Shown one piece after another: positions 1 to 7,393 of a stretch of DNA of 19,421 bases (positions within the stretch are counted from its first letter, which is position 1; the number at the start of each line of letters is the position of its first letter). This DNA is from Nocardioidaceae bacterium (lineage in GTDB: Bacteria > Actinomycetota > Actinomycetes > Propionibacteriales > Nocardioidaceae). The position numbers and the translations under genes were made by a program. The stretch covers positions 1-19,421 of the forward strand of contig JAICRS010000021.1 in NCBI GenBank assembly GCA_025966335.1, written 5' to 3'. The notes under the pieces are model-generated. The model was given only the letters and a program-made list of their open reading frames with translations. It did not search any database and was not told the DNA's origin.

Positions 1-1251
1 GTCCTTGTCGGTGGTCCACACCGACCCGTCGAAGCGGAGGAACGACGCACCTGCCGACTCCTCGCCACCGAACCCGATCGTGCCGTCGAGCAGTCCGGGG
101 ACGAACCACTTGAAGCCGACCGGCACCTCGGTGAGCGTCCGGCCGAGCGACCCGGCGACCCGGTCGATCATCGAGGAGGAGACCAGCGTCTTGCCGACCG
201 CGGCGGATCCGGGCCAGTCCGGTCGCGCGCCGCCGAACAGGTAGCCGATGGCCACGGCCAGGTAGTGGTTCGGGTTCATCAGGCCGGCGTCCGGGGTGAC
301 GATGCCGTGCCGGTCGGAGTCGGCGTCGTTGCCGGTGGCGATGTCGTAGTCGTGCCGACGCTCGATCAGCGAGGCCATCGCCGCCGGTGAGGAGCAGTCC
401 ATCCGGATCTTGCCGTCCCGGTCCAGCGTCATGAACCGCCAGGTGGGGTCGACGAGCGGGTTCACGACGGTCAGGTCGAGCCGGTGCCGGTCGGCGATCT
501 CGGCCCAGTAGCCGACGCTGGCGCCGCCGAGCGGGTCCGCCCCGATCCGGACGCCCGCCTCCCGGATCCGGTCGAGGTCGACCACGCTCTGCAGGTCGTC
601 GACGTAGCCGCCGAGGAAGTCGTAGCCCTCGGCCGTGGCGCGGGCCCGCGAGAACGGGGTACGTCGGACGCCGCTCAATCCGGCCTCGATGTAGGAGTTC
701 GCCCGGTCCGCGATGGCCTTGGTCGCATCGCTTCCGGCCGGCCCGCCGTGCGGCGGGTTGTACTTGAACCCGCCGTCGCGCGGTGGGTTGTGCGAAGGGG
801 TGACCACGATCCCGTCCGCCTGCCCCGCGGCCCCGCCGGCCCGGCCCTGGTTCGCGCGCAGGATCGCGTGCGATACCGCCGGCGTCGGCGTGTAGCCGTC
901 CCGGTCGTCGACCAGCACGATGACGTCGTTGCCGACGAGCACCTCCAGCGCGGAGGCCCACGCCGGCTCGGAGAGCGCATGGGTGTCGCGGCCCAGGAAC
1001 AGCGGGCCGTCGTACCCCTGTTCCTTGCGGTGGTCGCAGATGGCCTGGGTGGTGGCCACGATGTGTGCCTCGTTGAACGCGTTGTCGAGGCTGCTGCCGC
1101 GGTGACCGGAGGTGCCGAACACCACCCGCTGGGCGGGGTCGGACGGGTCCGGCTCACCGGTGTAGTAGGCGGTGACCAGGTGCGCCACGTCGACGAGATC
1201 GCCCGGAAGGGCCACGGTGCCGGCCCGCTGGGCCGCCGGTAGGTCGCTCAT
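1..1251 (-). CDS. pgm: Phosphoglucomutase (alpha-D-glucose type), C-terminus beyond the window
   Basis: Interconverts glucose-1-phosphate and glucose-6-phosphate in the cytoplasm, linking glycolysis to glycogen, trehalose and cell-wall sugar synthesis. I translated it by hand from the ATG at 1251; it stays open to base 1, giving 417 residues. The catalytic phosphoserine loop TPSHNPP lies at about 151-157 and is followed by RDGGFKYNPPHGGP, as in the E. coli Pgm family. The metal-binding loop NDADSDRHG is near residue 308, and the sugar-binding GGEESAGASF sits about 15 residues before the cut end. E. coli Pgm has about 546 residues, so about 130 are missing, including the phosphate-binding domain 4. 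There is no Shine-Dalgarno (SD) sequence before the ATG; a TACGCT -10-like hexamer ends 6 nt upstream, so it may be leaderless. The gene is divergent from the dehydrogenase at 1356. The family is very secure. Confidence 0.95.
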   Translation of the reverse strand, partial: MSDLPAAQRAGTVALPGDLVDVAHLVTAYYTGEPDPSDPAQRVVFGTSGHRGSSLDNAFNEAHIVATTQAICDHRKEQGYDGPLFLGRDTHALSEPAWASALEVLVGNDVIVLVDDRDGYTPTPAVSHAILRANQGRAGGAAGQADGIVVTPSHNPPRDGGFKYNPPHGGPAGSDATKAIADRANSYIEAGLSGVRRTPFSRARATAEGYDFLGGYVDDLQSVVDLDRIREAGVRIGADPLGGASVGYWAEIADRHRLDLTVVNPLVDPTWRFMTLDRDGKIRMDCSSPAAMASLIERRHDYDIATGNDADSDRHGIVTPDAGLMNPNHYLAVAIGYLFGGARPDWPGSAAVGKTLVSSSMIDRVAGSLGRTLTEVPVGFKWFVPGLLDGTIGFGGEESAGASFLRFDGSVWTTDKD

Positions 1252-1355
1252 AGACGCAGCGTAGTGACCGGCCCGCGACGGTGGTGGTGGGCGGCATCCC
1301 ATGACGTACTCTCGGGCACAGGGAGCCACCTCGGCTGCCGTTTCAGGGAGCATTG

Positions 1356-2528
1356 ATGACCGACCGGTCCGAAGCACCGCCCAGCTCGAGCAGCGCACTG
1401 ACCCTCGGCGTCATGGCAACATCCCGCAAGGAGAACGAGCACCGGCTGCCCATCCACCCGCGGCACCTCGACCGGATCGACGCGGAGCTGCGCCGGCGCA
1501 TCATCCTCGAGGCCGGCTACGGCGACCGCTTCGGTTTCTCCGACGACCAGCTGGAACCGCTGGTCGGGCGGATCTGCTCCCGGGAGCAGGTGATCCGCGA
1601 CTCCGACGTGGTGCTGCTGCCCAAGCCGCAGCACAGCGACCTCGCGGAGTTCGCCGACGGGCAGGTGCTGTGGGGCTGGCCGCACTGCGTCCAGGACCCC
1701 GTGATCACCCAGCTCGCGATCGACCGGAGGCTCACGCTGATCGCGTTCGAGGCGATGAACCACTGGGCCGGGGACTCCGGGTTCGGACTGCACGTGTTCC
1801 ACAAGAACAACGAGCTGGCCGGCTACTGCTCGGTGATCCACGCGCTCCAGCTGACCGGATCCACGGGGGTCTACGGCCGCCGGCTCAAGGCCGTCGTGAT
1901 CGGGTTCGGGGCCACCGCCCGCGGCGCGGTCACGGCCCTGAACGCGCATGGTGTCCACGACGTGCAGGTCCTCACCAACCGGGGCGTCGCCGCCGTCGGA
2001 TCGCCGATCCACTCGGTGCGGATCGTCCAGTTCGACCACGACGACAGTGCACCGTTCCTGTCCCACGCGATCACCGAGCGTGGCCGGGTGGCGCTGGCGC
2101 CCTACCTCGCCGAGCACGACATCGTCGTCAACTGCACGTTGCAGGACACCGCCGCACCGCTGATGTTCCTGCGCACGGAGGACCTCGACCTGTTCCGGCG
2201 CGGAAGCCTGGTCGTCGACGTCTCGTGCGACGAGGGGATGGGTTTCACCTGGGCACGGCCGACGTCGTTCGACGAGCCGATGTTCGAGGTCGGCGACCAC
2301 ATCCGTTACTACGGCGTGGACCACAGCCCGTCGTACTTGTGGGACTCGGCGACCTGGGAGGTCAGCGAGGCGTTGCTGCCGTTCCTGCCGACGGTGATGG
2401 CCGGTCCCGCGGCCTGGGACCAGGACGAGACGATCAGGCGTGCCATCGAGATCCGCGACGGCCGGGTGGTGAACCCGGCGATCCTCGCGTTCCAGGACCG
2501 GTCACCGGAGTACCCGCACGCCGGCTGA
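1356..2528 (+). CDS. N5-(carboxyethyl)ornithine synthase-like dehydrogenase (AlaDH/PNT fold)
   Basis: A 390-residue cytoplasmic NAD(P)-dependent oxidoreductase of the alanine dehydrogenase/transhydrogenase superfamily. The N-terminal segment with TSRKENEHRLPIHP (about 22-35) matches the substrate-domain signature of these enzymes. The Rossmann loop VVIGFGATARG is near 180-190, followed by SLVVDVSCDEGMGF. The closest family I recognise is N5-(1-carboxyethyl)ornithine synthase, which reductively condenses pyruvate with the side-chain amine of ornithine. This protein is longer than the lactococcal enzyme (a little over 300 residues), mainly through a longer N-terminus and middle. The ATG at 1356 is chosen because AGGGAG lies 5 nt upstream; a TTG at 1353 is also in frame, and Met20 would give the more usual family N-terminus. 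The stop is 3 nt from the convergent VWA gene. Substrate is unproven; saccharopine- or alanine-dehydrogenase-like activity is possible. Confidence 0.75.
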   Translation: MTDRSEAPPSSSSALTLGVMATSRKENEHRLPIHPRHLDRIDAELRRRIILEAGYGDRFGFSDDQLEPLVGRICSREQVIRDSDVVLLPKPQHSDLAEFADGQVLWGWPHCVQDPVITQLAIDRRLTLIAFEAMNHWAGDSGFGLHVFHKNNELAGYCSVIHALQLTGSTGVYGRRLKAVVIGFGATARGAVTALNAHGVHDVQVLTNRGVAAVGSPIHSVRIVQFDHDDSAPFLSHAITERGRVALAPYLAEHDIVVNCTLQDTAAPLMFLRTEDLDLFRRGSLVVDVSCDEGMGFTWARPTSFDEPMFEVGDHIRYYGVDHSPSYLWDSATWEVSEALLPFLPTVMAGPAAWDQDETIRRAIEIRDGRVVNPAILAFQDRSPEYPHAG

Positions 2529-2531
2529 GGG

Positions 2532-4475
2532 TCAGCGTCGGCCGCGGCGGGCCCGGAGGTAGTCGGCGACGACGTACTCACCGAGCCGGGAGACGTCGGG
2601 GGTGAACACCCGCCCGGCCGCCCGTCGGGCGACCGCGTCGACGAACCGGGCCAGGCCCGGGTCCTGGCCGAGCATGAACACGTTGAGGGTCGCGCCGTAG
2701 CGGGCGAGCTCGTCGACCTGTCCGACGGTCGCGTGCAGCGTCTCCCGGGTGGTCGGCCAGCTGAAGTACGGCGACCCGTCGTGGAGCAGGTGCGCGGTCG
2801 GCTCCCCGTCGGTCACCACCAGCACCACCGGCTCGGCGTCGGGATGGCGTCGCAGGTGCCGGCCGGCGATCCTCAGCGCGTGCTGGAGGTTGGTGCCCTG
2901 CACCCACTCCGGCTCGACGTCGGCGAGCTGGACCGGGGACAGCCGGCGTGCGGACAGGTCGAAGCCGATCACCTGCAGCGCGTCCTGCCGGAACCGGGTG
3001 GCCACCAGGTGGGAGAGCGCCAGCGCAGTCTGCTTCATCGGGCCCCACCGGCCCTCCTGCACCATCGAGTAGGACAGGTCGACGCACAACGCCACCGCCG
3101 CCGACGTACGCCGCTCGGTCTCCACCACCTCGAAGTCGTCGACGACGAGCCGCCCGGGCACGGCGCCGCCGCGGCGCAGCGCGTTGGAGACGGTACGCAC
3201 CGCGTCGATCGGCAGGTCGTCACCGAAGACCCACTCCCGGGTCAGCCCGGTTGGTTCGTCGGCGGCGCCGGTGCGGTGGTCGTCGTGGTCACCGCGGCCG
3301 GTGGCCTCGAGCCGGGCGAAGACGCGGCGCAGCGCGGTCTCCCCCAGCCGGCGCACCGCACGGGGGGTGAGCCGGAGCCCGTCGTCGTCGCGGGAGACGA
3401 ACCCCTGTCGTTCCAGCTCCCGTTCCAGTCGCCGCAACGCCTCCAGGTCGGCGGCCGCCCCCGCACCGAGGTGCCGCTCGAGCGACTCCACGTCGACGTC
3501 GTCGAGGGTGGCGCCGGGATAGCTCTGTCCGAGCTGCTGGTCCAGCTCCTCGAGGTCGGCGAGCTCTGCCACAGCTTCGACCGCGTCGCTGTAGCCCAGG
3601 GGTTCCTCCCCGCGCATGTTCACCGGCTCCCGGGACATCCCGGGCCGCAGGGCACGCAGGTTGTCCGAGAGCTGGGCCATCTGCGAGGCCAGGTCGGGGT
3701 CGGACAGCGCGTCGCTGAGCAGCTGCCCGAGCTGTTCGCGCTGCTCCGGGGAGAGCGAGGCCATCATCCGGTCGGCCGCGGCCTGCCGGCGGGCCAGTGC
3801 GTCGATCAGCTCGTCGACATCGGCGGGCTGCTCGGGGAAGAAGTCACCGTGCCGGTCCATGAACTCGGCGAAGCTGTCGGTGGTGTCCTCGCCGCGGGCG
3901 TGTGCGGCGAGGAGCGCGTTGAGGTCGGCGAGCATGTCCTTGACCCGCTGCCTCGCGGCCGGGTCGTCGGCACTGAGGGCCCGCTTCAGTCCGGCGAACT
4001 GGGCGTCGAGCACCTCCTGGCGGAGCATCTGCCGGATCGACTCGAAGGTCGCCCGGGCCTCCGGCGAGTGCCAGTCGTAGCCGTCCAGCGCGCGGACCGC
4101 TCCGGCGGTGTCGTCGGGCAGGGTGACCAGCTCCATCTCCGCCATCCGGGCAGCGTCGCCGTCCTCGCCGGCCAGAGTGTCCCGTTCTTCGGCGAGCGCC
4201 TGGTCGAGGGCCGCCCGTACCTGGTCCAGGGTCCCGGCGAGATCCCCGCGGCGACGGGCCGCGGACCGCATCCGTCGTACCCGCTGGGCCAGGTCGTCGA
4301 GCCCGCGCCGCCCGTCCGGGCCGCGGCGCATCAGCTCGCGCAGAGCCTCCCGCAGCGACCCGCCCGCGAGCACGTCCTCACCGACCTCGTCGAGCGCCTC
4401 GCGCACGTCGTACGGCGGCGCGAGCGGGTCCGGCCCTCCGCGCCAGGGGCCGTACCGGTAGCGGTCGCGAGGCAC
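2532..4475 (-). CDS. VWA-domain protein, partner of the adjacent AAA+ ATPase
   Basis: A 647-residue protein with no signal peptide or membrane segment. The first 400 or so residues are charged and helical, rich in Asp, Glu, Arg and Leu. The C-terminal third is a von Willebrand A domain with the metal-ion-dependent adhesion site motif DLSYS (D466, S468, S470) and a second acidic motif VTDGEP (D556). Such proteins pair with MoxR/ChlI-type AAA+ ATPases and act in metal insertion or assembly of client enzymes. The GTG start at 4475 lies only 3 nt after the ATPase stop, so the two are probably translationally coupled. From memory, the neighbouring genes Rv0958-Rv0959 of Mycobacterium tuberculosis have similar sizes and order; that comparison was not run here. 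The client is unknown. Confidence 0.85.
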   Translation of the reverse strand: MPRDRYRYGPWRGGPDPLAPPYDVREALDEVGEDVLAGGSLREALRELMRRGPDGRRGLDDLAQRVRRMRSAARRRGDLAGTLDQVRAALDQALAEERDTLAGEDGDAARMAEMELVTLPDDTAGAVRALDGYDWHSPEARATFESIRQMLRQEVLDAQFAGLKRALSADDPAARQRVKDMLADLNALLAAHARGEDTTDSFAEFMDRHGDFFPEQPADVDELIDALARRQAAADRMMASLSPEQREQLGQLLSDALSDPDLASQMAQLSDNLRALRPGMSREPVNMRGEEPLGYSDAVEAVAELADLEELDQQLGQSYPGATLDDVDVESLERHLGAGAAADLEALRRLERELERQGFVSRDDDGLRLTPRAVRRLGETALRRVFARLEATGRGDHDDHRTGAADEPTGLTREWVFGDDLPIDAVRTVSNALRRGGAVPGRLVVDDFEVVETERRTSAAVALCVDLSYSMVQEGRWGPMKQTALALSHLVATRFRQDALQVIGFDLSARRLSPVQLADVEPEWVQGTNLQHALRIAGRHLRRHPDAEPVVLVVTDGEPTAHLLHDGSPYFSWPTTRETLHATVGQVDELARYGATLNVFMLGQDPGLARFVDAVARRAAGRVFTPDVSRLGEYVVADYLRARRGRR

Positions 4476-4478
4476 GAC

Positions 4479-5861
4479 TCACGCACCGTAGACCGCGCGG
4501 CCGTCGACGGCGGCCTTGTCGATCCGCCGGGTCAGGTGGAGTCCTTCGAGCACAATCTCCACCGCGGCGGCCACCTGGCCCGGGGAAGCGGCGTCGCCGT
4601 GCCCGAGCCGGTCGAGGACCTTCGACAGTCCCGGCACCGGGCCGACCTGACCCAGCAGCTCCTGGGCGGTGACCAGCTCGCCGGTCTCCACGGTGCCACC
4701 CTCGGCGAACAGCTCGGTGAACCCGGACAGGTCCAGGCCGCTCAGCCGCTCCCGGAAAGTCTCCGCGGTCGCCAGCCGGAGCAGGTGCTGGACGACCTCG
4801 GCTTCCCGGCCCTCCTCGCCCATCTCGAACTCGACCTTGCCGAGCAGGGTCGGGATGGTCCGCGGCACGTCGCAGATCCGGGCCACCGGGTCGACCTCGC
4901 CGGCCCGGGCGCCGCGCCGCAGCGCCGACGCGGCCACCGCCTCGGCGGCCGCGATCGCGAACCGCGCACTGACCCCCGAGCGCTGGTCCACCGAGGCGGA
5001 CTCGCGAAGCGCGCGGGTCAGCCGGGCGACGATCTCCAGCAGGTGCTCGGGTACGTCGGCCACCAGGCTCGACTCCTGCGCGACCAGGGTGACCTCCTCG
5101 GCCACCTCGAACGGGTAGTGAGTGCGGATCTCGGCGCCGAACCGGTCCTTGAGCGGCGTGATGATCCGCCCGCGGTTGGTGTAGTCCTCGGGGTTGGCGG
5201 TCGCCACCAGCAGCAGGTCCAGCGGCAGCCGCAGCGAGTAGCCGCGGACCTGGATGTCGCGCTCCTCGAGGACGTTGAACATGGCCACCTGGATCCGCTC
5301 CGCGAGGTCGGGAAGCTCGTTGATGCCGAACACGCCGCGGTTGGTCCGCGGCAGCAGCCCGTAGTGGATCGTCTCCGGGTCCCCGAGGGTCCGGCCCTCG
5401 GCCACCTTGACCGGGTCCACGTCGCCGACCAGGTCACCGACGCTGGTGTCCGGGGTGGCCAGCTTCTCGACGTAGCGTTCGTCGCGGTGCCGCCACGCCA
5501 CCGGCAGGTCGTCGCCGGCCTCGGCCGCGATCCGGCGGCAGCGCACGCACACCGGCGCCAGCGGGTCGTCGCTGATCTCACAGCCCTCGACGACCGGGCT
5601 CCACTCGTCGAGCAGGGTGGCCAGCGTCCGCATCAGCCGGGTCTTGCCCTGGCCGCGCTCGCCGAGCAGGACCAGGTCGTGACCGGCGAGCAACGCGCTC
5701 TCCAGCTGCGGGAGGACGGTGTCGTCGAAGCCGACGATGCCGGGGAACGCGGTGATCCCCGAGCGCAGCGCAGCGAGCAGGTTCTCGCGGATCTCCGCCT
5801 TCACCGAGCGGGACCGGAAGCCGGATTTCCGGAGGGCACCGAGCGTGGTGGGCTGACTCAT
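4479..5861 (-). CDS. AAA+ ATPase of the magnesium chelatase ChlI/MoxR type
   Basis: A 460-residue cytoplasmic ATPase. Walker A is GERGQGKT with K73. The Walker B region reads GVFGINELPDLAERIQ, so the usual Asp before the catalytic Glu is Asn181 (Glu182 is kept). Sensor 1 is ATANPED (N223), followed by DRFGAEIRTHYPF. A Cys cluster, C94-x10-C105-x2-C108, lies in an insert after Walker A and could bind a metal together with the nearby WRHRDER histidine. The segment NVLEERDIQVRGYSLRLPLD is typical of ChlI-like proteins. No bacteriochlorophyll or cobalamin genes are nearby, so the name magnesium chelatase would be misleading. It forms a tight pair with the downstream VWA gene. The ATG at 5861 is 19 nt after the peptidase stop, with only a weak GGATGG-like SD. 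Confidence 0.9.
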   Translation of the reverse strand: MSQPTTLGALRKSGFRSRSVKAEIRENLLAALRSGITAFPGIVGFDDTVLPQLESALLAGHDLVLLGERGQGKTRLMRTLATLLDEWSPVVEGCEISDDPLAPVCVRCRRIAAEAGDDLPVAWRHRDERYVEKLATPDTSVGDLVGDVDPVKVAEGRTLGDPETIHYGLLPRTNRGVFGINELPDLAERIQVAMFNVLEERDIQVRGYSLRLPLDLLLVATANPEDYTNRGRIITPLKDRFGAEIRTHYPFEVAEEVTLVAQESSLVADVPEHLLEIVARLTRALRESASVDQRSGVSARFAIAAAEAVAASALRRGARAGEVDPVARICDVPRTIPTLLGKVEFEMGEEGREAEVVQHLLRLATAETFRERLSGLDLSGFTELFAEGGTVETGELVTAQELLGQVGPVPGLSKVLDRLGHGDAASPGQVAAAVEIVLEGLHLTRRIDKAAVDGRAVYGA

Positions 5862-5880
5862 CCATCCAGGGTAGGCCGTG

Positions 5881-7233
5881 CTACAGCCAGCTCATCGGGT
5901 TCACGGTGCCGCCGTTGCGGAACACCATGAAGTGCAGGTGGCAACCGGTGGAGTAGCCGGTGGTGCCGACGTAGCCGATGATGTCGCCGCGGCTGACCCG
6001 CTGGCCGACGTAGGTGGAGTAAGAGCTCAGGTGGTTGTAGGCGGTGGCCATGCCGCCACCGGACTGGTAGCCGTGGTCGATGATCACCCGGTTGCCGTAG
6101 CCGACGTTGTAGTACTTCCCCACCACCTGGCCGGCCGCGGCGGCGCGGATCGGTGTGCCGCAGCTCGCGCCGAAGTCCGTGCCGTCGTGCAGCCGCCACT
6201 GGTGATAGATCGGGTGCAGGCGCATCCCGTACTGCGAGGTGATGTAGGTCTGCACCGGGTAGCTCAGCGACCATGGGGGCGGGCTCGGGTTGTTGCTGCT
6301 CTGGTTGCTGCTCTGGTTGCTCTGCCGACGCTCGTTGCGCTCGCGCTGCCGTTCCGCGCGGGCCCGCTCGCGCTCGGCTCGCGCAGCCGCCCTTCGGCGC
6401 GCCTCCGCGGCCCGCTTCCTGAGCATCTCGGAGATCTGCGCGCGTTCCTTCTTCAGCTGGCGCAGCTGCCGCGCATCCTCGGCCTTCGCCGCGGCCGCGG
6501 CGCGGCGCGCCGTGGCCCGGACCGCGACCAGGTCGGAGACCTCGTCCGCGGCCAGGTCGGCCCGCTCCTGCAGCGCCGCCTTCCGGTCCAGGTTCTCCGC
6601 GGCCTCTGCACGGCGCAGCGCGACCTGGTCCTTGGCCGCCTTCACCTTCTGCTTCTGGACCTCCAGCAGCACCTTGCTGGCCTTGAGCCGGTCGAGCGTG
6701 ACGGACTCCTTGTCGAGCACGCTGTTCACGGAGTTCAGCTGGCTGGTCAGCTCCGCGGGATCGGTGGAGGTCAGCACCATGGACAGCCCGAGCATCCCGG
6801 GACCGCCGAGCTGGTAGGTCTGCACCGCGATCTGGCCCAGGGCCTTCTCCTGCACCCGGACCTGCTCGGCGCCGTGCACCAGATCCTCGCGAGCACGCTC
6901 GAGCTCCCGCTCGGCGGCGTCGAGCGCGGCCTGCATCCGCTGGTCCATCACCTCGGCCGCCGCCAGCTCCGCGTCGGCCTCCGCGAGCTCGCCCTCGGCG
7001 ACCTGCAGCCGCTCCTCGGCAACGTTCAGCGCCTGGGTGGTGCGCAGCAACCGGCTGCTGGACTGGTCCAGGTGCCGCTCAGCCTTCTCGATGCTGCCCT
7101 GGACGCGCTCCTTGCGGTCCTTGAGGTCGTCGGCGGCCGCCAGCGGGACCGCGGACACGCTCAGGAGCATGCCGCATGCCGCGACCACGGCTGTCACGCG
7201 GCGGCGGGTAGCGCGGGGGAAGATGCGAACCAC
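5881..7233 (-). CDS. Secreted coiled-coil M23 (LytM-type) peptidoglycan endopeptidase
   Basis: A 450-residue exported cell-wall hydrolase resembling EnvC/RipC-type proteins. The N-terminus has Arg residues, then a hydrophobic stretch VVAACGMLLSVSAVPLAAAD (about 14-33), consistent with a signal peptide. Residues 35-300 form a long Ala/Glu/Arg/Leu coiled coil. A low-complexity linker RQSNQSSNQSSNN precedes the LytM domain. Zinc ligands are visible: H349 and D353 in HDGTD, and H434 in HLH (432-434). C358 and C431 could form a disulfide. Peptidases of this type cut stem-peptide cross-bridges during division. I chose the GTG at 7233, with AGAGG 7 nt upstream, because longer frames (to 7440) run through the divergent ligase promoter and add a sequence that would hide the signal peptide. 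The AAA+ gene follows after 19 nt, so it may be co-transcribed. Confidence 0.9.
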   Translation of the reverse strand: MVRIFPRATRRRVTAVVAACGMLLSVSAVPLAAADDLKDRKERVQGSIEKAERHLDQSSSRLLRTTQALNVAEERLQVAEGELAEADAELAAAEVMDQRMQAALDAAERELERAREDLVHGAEQVRVQEKALGQIAVQTYQLGGPGMLGLSMVLTSTDPAELTSQLNSVNSVLDKESVTLDRLKASKVLLEVQKQKVKAAKDQVALRRAEAAENLDRKAALQERADLAADEVSDLVAVRATARRAAAAAKAEDARQLRQLKKERAQISEMLRKRAAEARRRAAARAERERARAERQRERNERRQSNQSSNQSSNNPSPPPWSLSYPVQTYITSQYGMRLHPIYHQWRLHDGTDFGASCGTPIRAAAAGQVVGKYYNVGYGNRVIIDHGYQSGGGMATAYNHLSSYSTYVGQRVSRGDIIGYVGTTGYSTGCHLHFMVFRNGGTVNPMSWL

Positions 7234-7393
7234 CGGTCTGCCTCTGCTGTTGCCTTCTCGCTCCGGACACGCTGACGGTAACGGGTCCGAGCCGGTCGGC
7301 CGGGGATTTGGGGCGCCGCGCGCGGGTCGGGTCGGCCCGCCGATGCATATCGTGTTCTTGACTGCCGTAACAGACCGGACATAACTTGAGCCC
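7234..7393. promoter_or_regulatory. Divergent intergenic region, M23 leader and ligase promoter
   Basis: This 160-bp gap separates the leftward peptidase gene from the rightward ligase gene. The rightward promoter is listed separately. Read leftward, a TATGCA hexamer at about 7350-7345 could be a -10, leaving a GC-rich untranslated leader of roughly 100 nt. That leader contains CCGTCAGC and a downstream GGAGCGAGAAGG, which recall the 3' part of the ydaO c-di-AMP riboswitch. The conserved GGGGTGAAT core is not visible, so I do not call a riboswitch. Confidence 0.35.
7358..7387 (+). promoter_or_regulatory. SigA-type promoter of the ligase gene, predicted leaderless
   Basis: TTGACT at 7358-7363 and TAACTT at 7382-7387 are separated by 18 nt. 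The -10 ends 6 nt before the ATG at 7394, so the expected transcription start falls on or beside the start codon. No SD sequence is present. This is the standard layout of leaderless actinobacterial messages. The transcription start itself is inferred. Confidence 0.7.

Noticed and set aside
4479..5861. Naming the ATPase a sigma-54 activator or true magnesium chelatase subunit
   Set aside because: There is no GAFTGA loop or DNA-binding domain for sigma-54 activation, and no tetrapyrrole genes in the window to support chelatase.
2733..5930. Very long + strand open frame (over 1000 residues) opposite the VWA and AAA+ genes
   Set aside because: It has no recognisable domain, is rich in Arg/Gly/Pro/Val/His as expected from high-GC antisense, and lies opposite two clearly conserved proteins.
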